Assembly (NCBI RefSeq): GCF_900109515.1
Contig: NZ_FOBD01000005.1
Span: 248,001 to 312,000 of the forward strand
Reading direction: 5' to 3'
Length of the DNA: 64,000 bases
Source of the DNA: Paenibacillus sp. OK003
Lineage (GTDB): Bacteria > Bacillota > Bacilli > Paenibacillales > Paenibacillaceae
In this document: piece after piece, positions 8,035 to 16,542 of the stretch
How positions within the stretch are numbered: the first letter of the stretch is position 1
Layout: the number at the start of each line of letters is the position of its first letter
The notes under the pieces: generated by a model
What the model was told of the DNA's origin: nothing
Seen by the model: only the letters and a program-made list of their open reading frames with translations
Databases searched by the model: none
Translations under genes and position numbers: made by a program

Positions 8035-8775
8035 TTATTCTGCCGCAGGGGCAGGGTGCATAATGAATTGTCTGGCCAGGTCCGTGGCCGGATTGTCAAA
8101 AAAATGAGCTGTCGGCTGGCGCTCCAGCAGTGTCTGATTGCCCATAAACCAGGTGGTTGTACTGAATGATTGTGCCTGTTCCTGATCATGGGTAACCCAG
8201 ACGAGCGAAGTACCTTCCTGCTGGCTCCAGCGGGTCAATTGCTCTTCCACCAGGCGTGCGTTGGTCCGATCCAGGGAAGCAGTCACTTCATCCAGCAGCA
8301 GGACCTCAGGACGCAGTATCATGGAACGAATAAGAGCTATGCGCTGTTTCTCCCCACCGGAGAGGTCGATGGCCCGCTTATGAATATCAAGATTCTCTAA
8401 TCCCATACCTGTAAGCAGGCGTCGGGCGAGATCCTGATCGTATGGCTGCTTGTGAAGCAGATGCACTGTTTTCAGGTTATCTTCCACACTGCCTGCCAGC
8501 ATGACAGCTTGCTGTGCGACATAAGTCATGCGTGTACGCCAGATACGAGGGTCCGAATCCCGATAAGAAATTCCTTTCCAGATCAGGTCTCCTTCATCAG
8601 GAATATCCAGCAGGGCGAGAATGCGGAGCAATGTGCTCTTCCCTTGGCCGGATGCACCGAGTATGGCAATACGTTCTCCCTGATCCACTTCTGCGTTCAC
8701 ATGTTCAAATAAAATACGCTGCTCGGTTAAACCGATACGTTTTACTAGATTATCAATGGTTAAAAGTGTGGACAA
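8035..8775 (-). CDS. fetA: FetA-type ABC transporter ATP-binding protein
   Basis: A 246-residue ATPase partner of FetB. Walker A is GASGQGKST (about residue 40), the signature LSGGEKQRIAL lies near residue 138, Walker B VLLLDEVTAS follows, and the H-loop region is WVTHDQEQ. The start is TTG at 8775 with AAAGGA about ten bases upstream, and no in-frame ATG lies near it. The YbbL/FetA family pairs only with UPF0014 permeases, which the next gene supplies. The divergent intergenic region upstream contains a Fur-like palindrome (8839-8853). Confidence 0.88.
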   Translation of the reverse strand: MSTLLTIDNLVKRIGLTEQRILFEHVNAEVDQGERIAILGASGQGKSTLLRILALLDIPDEGDLIWKGISYRDSDPRIWRTRMTYVAQQAVMLAGSVEDNLKTVHLLHKQPYDQDLARRLLTGMGLENLDIHKRAIDLSGGEKQRIALIRSMILRPEVLLLDEVTASLDRTNARLVEEQLTRWSQQEGTSLVWVTHDQEQAQSFSTTTWFMGNQTLLERQPTAHFFDNPATDLARQFIMHPAPAAE

Positions 8776-8838
8776 AGTCGGGTCGTCCTTTCATCCGTGA
8801 TCTGCAATCATCTTAGCAAAAATACGAAAAAATTGAAA

Positions 8839-8853
8839 TGAGAGTGAATCTCA
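8839..8853. promoter_or_regulatory. Fur/PerR-like 7-1-7 palindrome upstream of fetA
   Basis: TGAGAGTGAATCTCA is an inverted repeat with 7-1-7 spacing, matching 5 of 7 positions in each half of the Fur consensus. It lies 64 bases upstream of the fetA start. The fit is weaker than for the 5431 box, so the binding protein is uncertain. Confidence 0.4.
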
Positions 8854-9003
8854 ATTAGATCATTGAAATGACAACATGGAATGTGAAAGATGAAACGGGT
8901 CTGACGCAAGCGGTTCTTTTTGGTAAAATAAAGAAGACTCCGTGTTGGCCTAATCGAGATCGTGATCTTTTTAAAATATGTTGATATCAGGGGAGGCTTT
9001 ACG

Positions 9004-10008
9004 ATGACGAAAGTGGTTGGACGGGACAAGGTGAATTGGGGCATTATGGGTACGGGATGGATAGCATCCCAGTTCGCACGAGATCTGGAGCATGCCGGAA
9101 ACGCCGTAAAAGCGGCGGTGGGTTCACGAACATCTGAAAGCGCAGAGAAGTTTGCAGCTGAATATGGTTTTGCATACGCTTACGGTTCATATGATGAGAT
9201 GCTGCAGGACCCTGAAGTGGACATTATTTATGTGGCAACACCGCATCCGTTACATAAGGAAAATGTACTTGCTTGTCTGGAAGCGGGTAAAGCAGTACTT
9301 TGTGAGAAACCGTTTACGATGAATGCCCGTCAGCTGGAGCAATTGGTGGAGAAGGCGCGTGAGCGCAATCTTTTTCTCATGGAAGGCATGTGGACACGCT
9401 TTCTGCCACCAATTACCCAAGCCAGAGCTTGGATTGCGGAAGGCAGAATCGGCGAGGTACGTTTGGTCAAAGCAGACTTTGGTTTCCGCGTAGGCTGGGA
9501 GCCGGAAGGCAGGTTGCTTAACCCGGATCTGGGTGGTGGGGCTTTGCTTGATGCAGGGGTATATCCGATCTCCTTCGCGTCCATGATTTTTGGCGAGCAG
9601 CCTCAGCATGTGTGGAGTACTGCGAACATTGGACAGACGGGTGTGGATGAACAGTTCTCCGTACTGTTGTCTTATTCGGAAGGTCGTTCTGCATCGCTGA
9701 ACGGGGCCATTCGTCTTAACCTGAGTAACGAAGCGGTCGTATATGGCACGGAAGGGTACATTCGTTTACCACTTTTCCTGGCAGGCAAAGAAGCTTATCT
9801 TCATGTGAACGGTCAGGACGAACCGGAGACATTTATCGATGACCGGACGTGTATTGGTTATGCGTTTGAAGCGGAGGAAGCAGGTCGCTGCATTCTGGAA
9901 GGACGTACGGAGAGCAGAACGATCCAACTGGACGAATCCCTGGAAATTATGAAGTTGATGGACACGATTCGTGGGCAGTGGGGCCTGCGTTACAAATCCG
10001 AGAAATAG
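9004..10008 (+). CDS. Gfo/Idh/MocA-family NAD(P)-dependent oxidoreductase
   Basis: A 334-residue soluble dehydrogenase. The N-terminal Rossmann motif is WGIMGTGWIASQFARDL, and VLCEKPFTMN carries the family's EKP signature near residue 95. The C-terminal domain has the GGGALLDAGVYPI stretch typical of the dihydrodiol-dehydrogenase/xylose-dehydrogenase branch. ATG 9004 is preferred because GGGGAGG lies seven bases upstream, although an in-frame ATG exists at 8962. The pcp gene follows after a short gap, so the two may be co-transcribed. The sugar or cyclitol substrate cannot be read from the sequence. Confidence 0.9.
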   Translation: MTKVVGRDKVNWGIMGTGWIASQFARDLEHAGNAVKAAVGSRTSESAEKFAAEYGFAYAYGSYDEMLQDPEVDIIYVATPHPLHKENVLACLEAGKAVLCEKPFTMNARQLEQLVEKARERNLFLMEGMWTRFLPPITQARAWIAEGRIGEVRLVKADFGFRVGWEPEGRLLNPDLGGGALLDAGVYPISFASMIFGEQPQHVWSTANIGQTGVDEQFSVLLSYSEGRSASLNGAIRLNLSNEAVVYGTEGYIRLPLFLAGKEAYLHVNGQDEPETFIDDRTCIGYAFEAEEAGRCILEGRTESRTIQLDESLEIMKLMDTIRGQWGLRYKSEK

Positions 10009-10025
10009 ACAGGAGTGGAAATGCG

Positions 10026-10646
10026 ATGGTGAAAATTCTGATTTCCGGATTTGAACCTTTTGGCGGGGATACGGTGAATCCGACGGGAGAACTGATGGAG
10101 GCACTTGCGCATGAAGTGATAGAGGGAGCAGAGCTGAAAAGAGTGCTGCTGCCTGTGCACTTCGATGAATGTGCGGATCTGCTGATCGCAGAGATGGAAT
10201 CCTATCAACCGGATGTTGTCATCGCCTGTGGTCTGGCCAAAGGTAGGACAGCCATTACACCTGAACGGATTGCTGTTAATGTCAAAGATATTCCTCCTGG
10301 CTCCTATGCGGACAACCAAGGGCAGCATCCCGTGGACGAGCTCATAGTGGAAGGCAGCCCGGACGGCCTGTTCTCCACATTGCCGATTCGTGCGATGGTG
10401 AATAACATGGGGGCAGCAGGCATCCCGGCTGCGGTGTCCAATACGGCAGGCACGTATATTTGCAACAATACGATGTACCGGGTGCTGGATCATATCCGAG
10501 TGAAACAGCTTCCGATTCGTGCCGGATTTGTACATTTTCCGGCTTCAACACAGATGGCTGTGCTTCAGCCTTCCGTGCCGTCGCTCCCTATCCCCATGAT
10601 GCTGGATGCTCTGCGGATTATGATTCGCACGGTAGTGGCGGAGTGA
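10026..10646 (+). CDS. pcp: Pyrrolidone-carboxylate peptidase (C15)
   Basis: A 206-residue cytosolic cysteine peptidase that removes N-terminal pyroglutamate from peptides. The family start ILISGFEPFGGDTVNPT is present. The catalytic triad is visible: Glu in ITPERIAVN (about residue 80), Cys in NTAGTYICNNTMY (about 143) and His in AGFVHFP (about 166). ATG 10026 is chosen because the protein then begins exactly at the conserved strand and AGGAG lies about ten bases upstream. It follows the oxidoreductase by 17 bases and ends before a strong terminator. Confidence 0.96.
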   Translation: MVKILISGFEPFGGDTVNPTGELMEALAHEVIEGAELKRVLLPVHFDECADLLIAEMESYQPDVVIACGLAKGRTAITPERIAVNVKDIPPGSYADNQGQHPVDELIVEGSPDGLFSTLPIRAMVNNMGAAGIPAAVSNTAGTYICNNTMYRVLDHIRVKQLPIRAGFVHFPASTQMAVLQPSVPSLPIPMMLDALRIMIRTVVAE

Positions 10647-10698
10647 CGGAGTTTGGATCAACATTGTGTATAGGTTCGATTTGTTGTTGAAATAAATT

Positions 10699-10750
10699 AC
10701 AAAGGGCAGTCCTATGGTCATGAATATGACTTTATAGGACTGCCCTTTGT
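10699..10750 (+). terminator. Strong hairpin terminator after pcp
   Basis: A 17-bp arm beginning ACAAAGGGCAGTCC (10699-10715) pairs perfectly with 10734-10750 (ATAGGACTGCCCTTTGT), with a small inner GTCAT/ATGAC hairpin. The ends are A/T-rich, so it can serve either direction. Confidence 0.85.
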
Positions 10751-11069
10751 ATTATTTAACGAACTGGAGCCACGCTAATGGGCGGAATTCCATAGATACT
10801 GGAATGTTACGAACCCCAGAAGCGTTATTTCGACGTTCATTCTGTTTCTTATGTCTTTGCGCTGAGATTTATCGTAATAACGTGACTGAGGTTCGTTGCT
10901 ATTGCTATTCGGCTCGATTCTGCTCAATAAGGTGTTAACGATTCGTTAGCGCCTTGGACACGCAGGTCAATAGCACAGCAATGAGACCGTGCCCAACACT
11001 AAATAGGAAAACGAGATTGGGCACACCCTGATTGATGGTCTGAATTGATGCCTGACAAATCAAATCAAA
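10751..11069. other. Intergenic stretch before the mqnD stop
   Basis: No credible gene is seen. A 63-codon frame at 10747-10938 starts inside the terminator and lacks a ribosome site. A GTGCCCAA/TTGGGCAC stem (10989-10996 with 11017-11024) lies downstream of mqnD and may be its 3' hairpin, though no T-run follows on the minus strand. Confidence 0.5.
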
Positions 11070-11075
11070 TCAAAT
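11056..11075. repeat. (CAAAT)4 tandem repeat spanning the mqnD stop codon
   Basis: Four perfect copies of CAAAT lie at 11056-11075. The mqnD stop (TGA on the minus strand, 11070-11072) is inside the array. Slippage by one unit would leave the stop intact, because only the distal part of the array is beyond it. Confidence 0.8.
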
Positions 11076-11912
11076 CCGCAATAAATCCAGATCGAACTCG
11101 GGAACAAGTCCTTCTTTCATCGCTCGTCCAAGCAATGCTGTAATTGCACCGTAACCATCATCGCCCAGGTTGGCGCTGAACTCGTTAACGTACAGGCCGA
11201 TATGCTGTGCAGTTACATCAGGGTCCATCTCTTGTGCATGCTCCATGACGTATGCCTTGGACTCATCCGGATGCGCCCATGCGTATTCCACCGAGGCACG
11301 TGCCCAACCTGCAAGGGCGTGAGCATCCAGGTTGCGACGGGCGATGATTGCACCCAGCGGGATTGGCAGGCCTGTGTCGCTTTCCCACCAGTTACCGAGA
11401 TCTGTCATCAGTTTGAGATCATAATTCTGGTACGTGAAGCGTGCTTCATGGATAACCAGGCCGGCATCGATCTTGCCATCCCGGACTGCAGGCATAATCT
11501 GATCGAATGGCATAACGACAATCTCGCCTACACCGCCGGGAACATTTTGTGCTGCCCAGAGACGGAATAGCAGGTAGGCTGTTGAACGTTCGCTCGGCAC
11601 GGCAACTCGGCGTCCCGAGAGATAGGCTGGATCGGTTGTACCGTTAGCGGTCAGAACCAGCGGACCACATCCTCTGCCAAGTGCGCCGCCCGCAGGCAAG
11701 AGCGCATAATCATTCAGCACATAAGGCAGTGCTGCATAGGATATTTTCATAACTTCAGGTGTATCTGGTCCATCCGGATTTGCCGCAAGGCCGTTGGTAA
11801 TATCGATATCCGCATAACGGACATCAAGCTCAGGTGCACCTGGAATCAGTCCATGCACCCATGCGTGAAAGATAAATGTATCGTTAGGACAAGGGGAAAA
11901 TGCAATTTTCAT
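11070..11912 (-). CDS. mqnD: 1,4-dihydroxy-6-naphthoate synthase (futalosine pathway)
   Basis: A 280-residue cytosolic enzyme that converts cyclic dehypoxanthinyl futalosine to 1,4-dihydroxy-6-naphthoate, a menaquinone precursor. The fold is that of a periplasmic-binding protein without a signal peptide. Family marks are MKIAFSPCPNDTFIFHAW at the N-terminus, KISYAALPYVL, GRGCGPLVLT near residue 75, and VIHEARFTYQNYDL with the conserved His near residue 150. Its start overlaps the mqnB stop by four bases (ATGA), showing translational coupling. The other pathway genes (mqnA, mqnC) are not in this window. Confidence 0.95.
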   Translation of the reverse strand: MKIAFSPCPNDTFIFHAWVHGLIPGAPELDVRYADIDITNGLAANPDGPDTPEVMKISYAALPYVLNDYALLPAGGALGRGCGPLVLTANGTTDPAYLSGRRVAVPSERSTAYLLFRLWAAQNVPGGVGEIVVMPFDQIMPAVRDGKIDAGLVIHEARFTYQNYDLKLMTDLGNWWESDTGLPIPLGAIIARRNLDAHALAGWARASVEYAWAHPDESKAYVMEHAQEMDPDVTAQHIGLYVNEFSANLGDDGYGAITALLGRAMKEGLVPEFDLDLLRI

Positions 11913-12784
11913 GATATAAGTACCTCCCGTAAAATGGAACTTGCAGCCTGGAGCGCACCCAGAGCATCCTTGATGCGCCAGGCGTCGCGGTCGCGTGGAC
12001 CGACCGCGTTGGATATAGCCCGCAGTTCGAGTGCTGGCACGCCGAACTGCTGGGCTGCCGTTGCCACGCCGAAGCCTTCCATGCCTTCGGCGGCGGCATC
12101 CGGCACGCGGCGCAGCAGCTCCGCGGCCGTCTCGGCAGTTCCGGTCGCCGTGGATACGGTGACCGCCGTGCCTCCGCTGACAGCGAGCCCTGCCCGCTGC
12201 AGCTCATGGCGCAGGCGCGCGGCAAGCACCGCGTCCGCCGCCACACGGGACGAGCCGAAACCGAGCTCGTCCACGCTGAGGAAGCCGTCTGGCGTCTGCG
12301 AGCCCAGATCGGCGGCAACCATGGCGTCGGCCACCACGAGGGAGCCGACGTCCGCCCGGCCGGGGAACCCGCCGCCGATGCCGGCACTGACCACCAGCGT
12401 GTACGCTGGGGTCAGTCCGGTCCTGGCAAGGGGCCCCGGCCTTGAGGATGCGGCAGATGCCTGTGCCGCATCAGTTTGGCTTGGCGCAGCGGAGCCTTGC
12501 GCCAGCGCCTTTGCGCCAGCCGCTGCTGAGGCAAAGGCCAGCGCGGCAGCAGTTCCTGCTGCGGCCGAGGCAGGGCCTACGCCCGCAGCAATTACATCAA
12601 AGCGTTCCGTGGCCTGGTCACCCAGACCGCGCAGTACAGCCTCTTTTTCCGCATCAACGGCGGTTACAATTAATACACGCTTTGTCGATGCTGTGGATGT
12701 CGAGTTTGTTTCAAAGCTACTTAACAAGCTTGTAGTTTCTGGGCGATTACGTTCTATAGAATCATTCTGTTTCTGTTCATTCAT
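11909..12784 (-). CDS. mqnB: Futalosine hydrolase with an Ala-rich insertion
   Basis: A 291-residue nucleosidase that removes hypoxanthine from futalosine. The core of the PNP/MTAN-like fold is clear: VLIVTAVDAEKEAVLRGL near residue 37, AAGVGPASAAAGTAAAL, VVSAGIGGGFPGRADVGSLVVAD, AAEGMEGFGVATAAQQFGVP and RAISNAVGPRDRDAWRI. Two features are unusual. There is a 35-residue Ser/Thr-rich N-terminal extension, and an Ala/Ser-rich stretch of roughly 35 residues sits between the first and second core strands. The DNA from about 11930 to 12600 is much richer in G and C than its neighbours. The start follows GAGGGAG. It is the first gene of the mqnBD pair. Confidence 0.92.
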   Translation of the reverse strand: MNEQKQNDSIERNRPETTSLLSSFETNSTSTASTKRVLIVTAVDAEKEAVLRGLGDQATERFDVIAAGVGPASAAAGTAAALAFASAAAGAKALAQGSAAPSQTDAAQASAASSRPGPLARTGLTPAYTLVVSAGIGGGFPGRADVGSLVVADAMVAADLGSQTPDGFLSVDELGFGSSRVAADAVLAARLRHELQRAGLAVSGGTAVTVSTATGTAETAAELLRRVPDAAAEGMEGFGVATAAQQFGVPALELRAISNAVGPRDRDAWRIKDALGALQAASSILREVLIS

Positions 12785-13261
12785 CCCGAATTCTCCCTCA
12801 TGAGGTTTTTATAAAGCCATCTATAAAATATGTACGCATAGGCCAGACGGAGTGACAACTGTACTGACAACGAGCGAAGCGAGCATGTGAACCAGTGAAC
12901 GAGCACAACGTTCTTCTCCATCATAACGGAAGGGGAAAGATCAGAACAAGCTTTGAACGTATTTAGCGGGATAAGCGATTTAACGAACAGTAGCAACCCG
13001 CCCGAACCAGACTGAACCCCGAAATTACGCGTTTTATATAACAGAGTAATCTATTTCTATCTGCCTATATGTCACTTTAATCATATATATAAACCTAACG
13101 CGAATCATACGAGAAGTCAAAGTAAATGGTTGACAATCTGTATTAACTGTATTAATAATAGTAGTACAGTTAATACACCTTAGTGTTGGATACATACACT
13201 TCAAAACACAGTCATCGTTCATTAATAGGGTATTACAACTTTTATAGAGAGGAGGTGCGGG
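12785..13261. other. Intergenic stretch between mqnB and the GntR operon
   Basis: No gene is supported. The left part (12860-12980) has GAACGAGC-rich sequence of the type seen in dispersed intergenic elements of such genomes. The right part holds the palindromic operator and promoter of the GntR operon, listed separately. A 71-codon minus-strand frame (12781-12996) lacks a ribosome site and family likeness. Confidence 0.5.
13130..13176 (+). promoter_or_regulatory. Promoter with 11-bp palindromic operator of the GntR/ABC operon
   Basis: A TTGACA -35 box (13130-13135) is followed 17 bases later by an AT-rich -10 region (TAATAA, 13153-13158). GTATTAACTGT (13140-13150) and ACAGTTAATAC (13166-13176) are perfect reverse complements flanking the -10. 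This is the layout of a self-repressed YtrA-type operon, and the GntR protein encoded next is the obvious ligand. Confidence 0.75.
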
Positions 13262-13651
13262 ATGTTCGAATTGGATGTACGCAGCCGTAAGGCGATCTAT
13301 GAGCAACTAGTAGACAAAATCAAAGAAATGATCGTGTACGGTGTTCTCCAACCCGATGAGCAGCTGCCTTCCGTTCGCACACTGTCCGGGCAGCTCACGG
13401 TTAATCCGAATACGATTCAGAAGGCGTACCGGGAACTTGAACGTGAAGGTTATATCTATTCATTGCAGGGAAAAGGGAGCTTCGTATCATCGTCCGTGGA
13501 ACATCCGAATGCAGCTATGAGAGATGAAATCAGAGCCGCTCTGGTGAAGCTGATTGCGGAAGCTTCATATTCCGGTCTTAGCAAAGCCGATATGACGCTT
13601 TTATTTGAGGAAGCGATGGCCCGTATAGAGAAGGGGGAGCCGCATGATTGA
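13262..13651 (+). CDS. GntR-family repressor, YtrA subfamily
   Basis: A 129-residue transcription factor. The N-terminal winged helix (about residues 10-75) contains the GntR pattern: PSVRTLSGQLTVNPNTIQKAYRELEREGYIYS. The short helical C-terminal part is typical of the YtrA group, which controls ABC operons and lacks a large effector domain. The start ATG follows GAGAGGAGG. It overlaps the ATPase gene by 8 bases and is preceded by a palindromic site across its own promoter, so self-repression is likely. In B. subtilis such regulators respond to cell-envelope antibiotics. The signal here is unknown. Confidence 0.9.
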   Translation: MFELDVRSRKAIYEQLVDKIKEMIVYGVLQPDEQLPSVRTLSGQLTVNPNTIQKAYRELEREGYIYSLQGKGSFVSSSVEHPNAAMRDEIRAALVKLIAEASYSGLSKADMTLLFEEAMARIEKGEPHD

Positions 13652-14546
13652 GCTGAATCAGGTCATTAAGGCATTTGAACAGGAAAAAGCCGTTGATGGC
13701 GTCACGATGCAAGTACATAAGGGATCGATCTACGGTTTACTCGGTTCCAACGGGGCAGGCAAAACGTCGCTGCTCAAAATACTGGCAGGCATCTATCGTC
13801 AGGATAGCGGAACGGTTCGCATGGAGGGACAAGAAATTTATGAAAATATGGACCTCAAGGGACGCACCATTTTTATGGCGGATGCGCCATACTTTTTCCC
13901 GCAATCCTCCATCCATCAGATGGCTGCCTTCTACCGTTCGGTATATCCGCGCTGGAATGAGGAGCGTTTTGTACAGCTCGGCAGTGTATTTAAACTGGAT
14001 GTGAAACGTAAACTGCATCGCATGTCCAAAGGCATGCGCCGTCAGGCAGCCGTCTGGCTTGGGCTCAGCTGTATGCCTGAAGTGCTGCTCATGGATGAGC
14101 CGATTGATGGGCTTGATCCGGTCATGCGGCAGCAGATCAAGAACCTGCTGTTCCAGGAAGCAGCGGAGCGTCAGGTGACGATTCTGATCTCGTCTCACAA
14201 TTTGCGCGAGATTGAAGACCTATGCGACCATGTTGCCATCATGCACAAAGGCCGGATTATCGTAGAGAAAGATTTAGATGATCTGAAGGCTGATACACAT
14301 AAAATTCAGGTCGCTTTCCGTCATCCTGATCATGCCAAGGCTATGGACGAACAGGTGAATATTTTGCATGAAGAGCAGCGTGGAAGTGTATCCCTGTTTA
14401 TTGTGAAAGGCAATCGCGAGGCTGTGACGGAACGATTCCGTGCATTTGATCCCTATCTGCTGGATGTGCTGCCGCTGACGCTGGAAGAAATATTTATCTA
14501 TGAAATGGAGGATGCAGGATATGATATTCAACCGATTGTTCTGTAA
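13644..14546 (+). CDS. ABC transporter ATP-binding protein (YtrB-like)
   Basis: A 300-residue ATPase. Walker A GSNGAGKT lies near residue 34, the signature is a relaxed MSKGMRRQ, Walker B is VLLMDEPIDGLDP, and the H-loop is SSHNLREIEDL. A C-terminal extension of about 85 residues follows the nucleotide-binding domain, as in exporters of the YtrB/EcsA type. It overlaps the GntR gene by 8 bases and the permease gene by 26 bases, so all three are one operon. The direction is probably export. Confidence 0.92.
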   Translation: MIELNQVIKAFEQEKAVDGVTMQVHKGSIYGLLGSNGAGKTSLLKILAGIYRQDSGTVRMEGQEIYENMDLKGRTIFMADAPYFFPQSSIHQMAAFYRSVYPRWNEERFVQLGSVFKLDVKRKLHRMSKGMRRQAAVWLGLSCMPEVLLMDEPIDGLDPVMRQQIKNLLFQEAAERQVTILISSHNLREIEDLCDHVAIMHKGRIIVEKDLDDLKADTHKIQVAFRHPDHAKAMDEQVNILHEEQRGSVSLFIVKGNREAVTERFRAFDPYLLDVLPLTLEEIFIYEMEDAGYDIQPIVL

Positions 14547-16542
14547 CCGGGGCATCCTGTTCCAAAATTTCAGGCAGCATGGATGGATCGGCATCTTGTA
14601 CCTGATCACGTTGTTGTTTTCGCTACCGCTCCATATCAGTACAGAGTACCGGGATTTACCCCAGCAGATTACGAGTTTGTTCCAAGCGAATGGGGAAGTA
14701 CAAATTCTGTTTGCCATTACATTCCCGGTAGCAGCGGGCATTTTTCTGTTCCGGTATGTGCAATCCGGTGCACCTTCAGATCTGTTCCACAGTTTGCCGC
14801 TGCGCCGAAAGCATCTGTTAACCGTTAATTTGTTGACGGGGTTCGTGATGACTCTGGTTCCAATCTGGATAACGACAGCAGTTACAGGCTGGGTATGGGC
14901 TGTTCTGGATAAGCCTGCTTATATATTTGGAGGCAGCTCCATCTGGATGTGGGGCCTCAGTATGAGCATCTACTCGTTGTTTATGTTCATGCTGACCGTG
15001 GTGGTAGGCATGTGCATTGGACAGTCCGTGTTGCAGGGACTCACAGTGTACGCTATTCTGTTGTTGCCTGTTGTTGTATGGTTCATTTTTTCCTTGCATC
15101 TTCAAAATTACCTGCTTGGATATCCGTACGATGGTGTTGGGCGAAGTGCAGAAAAAATATCTTTAGTCCTTCGCATGGGTTCGATTAGTGGAGCTCCTGT
15201 GATCGGTTGGGAACTCATTATTTATTCGATATTGACACTGTTGTTCATCCCGTTGTCTTACGTATTCTATGCGAAGAGAAAGGTGGAATCTGCTACCCAA
15301 GCGGTGACGTTTAAGCTTGTTAAACCCATATTCCGATTTGGTTTAATGTTTACGCTGGTTTTAATTGGCGGAGCCTACTTCACCATTATTGCTCCGAGAG
15401 GATCATCCGGGTGGGGAATCTTCGGATATATCCTCGGTGGGGTTGTCGGTTATATATTTGCCGAGATGATTATCCGCAAGACGTGGCTGATCTGGAGCAG
15501 CAAGCTCCTGCCCAAGTTTGCTTTATATGGTATAGTTGCCGGATTGATTTTGTACGTCCCTGTTGCTAGCTGGAATGGATATGCTGCACGAGTGCCTGAG
15601 TTGAACAAGGTTAACAGTATCAAGCTTGGTGGAGAGAGATACTCTTATACTAACGGTGTCTCATTGAAGCTGGATGATAGTCCATTCTACTCGGATGATC
15701 CTGATTTTTTGGAAGCCGTTCTTGCCCTGCATCATAAAATTATCGATTCCGATCTTCCTTTGCTAGATCCGGTTAATCCAAATGATTATGACGAGTATGT
15801 GTCTATTAACTACAAGCTGGATAACGGCAAGGTAATGAAACGAAGATACCAAATTCCTGAAATCCATTTCCGACAGGAACTCATGGTATTGAAACAGACT
15901 CAGGCATACAAATCGGTGGCCTATGACACGTATAAACTGGAAGAGGATGCATTAAGTATCGGAATCCGCTCAAGTATTAGCTCGTATCGGAAAGTATATA
16001 TCAGCAATCCAGAACAAGTCCGTGAATTCAAGGAATTATTGAAGCAGGACATGTTGGATCAGACCTACGAAGAACAGCGCTCCCCTTGGCAGTCTTTTGC
16101 TTACGCGGAAATGAACCAGAATTCAACATCTTCTGACCCTTATCAACCGAAGGAGATGTGGAATTTTGATATTAAACCGAGTTATAAGCGAGTGCTGGCA
16201 TGGTTGAAAGATAACAACTTATACGAGCAGCTTCAAGTTCCGGTAGACGAAATCGCTTCGGCGCAATTTGTGAAGCAGGAGATTGATAGTCCAGGATATC
16301 CGAAGACGGCTTATCCACAATCAGAGTATATTGACGATAACTTGAGTGGCAATAAACAGGTTGCGACCAAAAATAAAAAAATTATCAGCCAACTGCTCAA
16401 GCGTCAACGGTCCGGTTATCAAACAGAGAGAGATACCATCTATCAGATCAAATTGAATGTTACCCAAGGGGAGAACATCTACATGATCCTGAAGGAAGAA
16501 GACCTGACAGAAGAAATGAAAGCTATCTTGGCTGAACAGTAA
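14521..16542 (+). CDS. Large ABC transporter permease of the GntR operon
   Basis: A 673-residue protein. The first 350 residues contain about ten membrane helices and an FHSLPLRRKHLLTVNLLTG segment seen in YtrC/YtrD-like permeases. The remaining 320 residues are soluble, charged and rich in Tyr (KLDNGKVMKRRYQIPEIHF and similar), and probably form an extracytoplasmic or cytoplasmic sensing domain. Permeases of this build carry an annotated domain of unknown function (I believe DUF6449, not checked). ATG 14521 is preferred over an earlier in-frame ATG because GGAGG lies about nine bases upstream and the first helix follows soon after. It is the last gene of the operon and is followed by a terminator. 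Confidence 0.82.
   Translation: MIFNRLFCNRGILFQNFRQHGWIGILYLITLLFSLPLHISTEYRDLPQQITSLFQANGEVQILFAITFPVAAGIFLFRYVQSGAPSDLFHSLPLRRKHLLTVNLLTGFVMTLVPIWITTAVTGWVWAVLDKPAYIFGGSSIWMWGLSMSIYSLFMFMLTVVVGMCIGQSVLQGLTVYAILLLPVVVWFIFSLHLQNYLLGYPYDGVGRSAEKISLVLRMGSISGAPVIGWELIIYSILTLLFIPLSYVFYAKRKVESATQAVTFKLVKPIFRFGLMFTLVLIGGAYFTIIAPRGSSGWGIFGYILGGVVGYIFAEMIIRKTWLIWSSKLLPKFALYGIVAGLILYVPVASWNGYAARVPELNKVNSIKLGGERYSYTNGVSLKLDDSPFYSDDPDFLEAVLALHHKIIDSDLPLLDPVNPNDYDEYVSINYKLDNGKVMKRRYQIPEIHFRQELMVLKQTQAYKSVAYDTYKLEEDALSIGIRSSISSYRKVYISNPEQVREFKELLKQDMLDQTYEEQRSPWQSFAYAEMNQNSTSSDPYQPKEMWNFDIKPSYKRVLAWLKDNNLYEQLQVPVDEIASAQFVKQEIDSPGYPKTAYPQSEYIDDNLSGNKQVATKNKKIISQLLKRQRSGYQTERDTIYQIKLNVTQGENIYMILKEEDLTEEMKAILAEQ

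Noticed and set aside
10747-10938. 63-codon plus-strand frame after pcp
   Set aside because: It begins within a terminator, lacks a ribosome site and has an unlikely Cys/Arg-rich composition.
12781-12996. 71-codon minus-strand frame upstream of mqnB
   Set aside because: No ribosome site and no family likeness. It overlaps the mqnB start.
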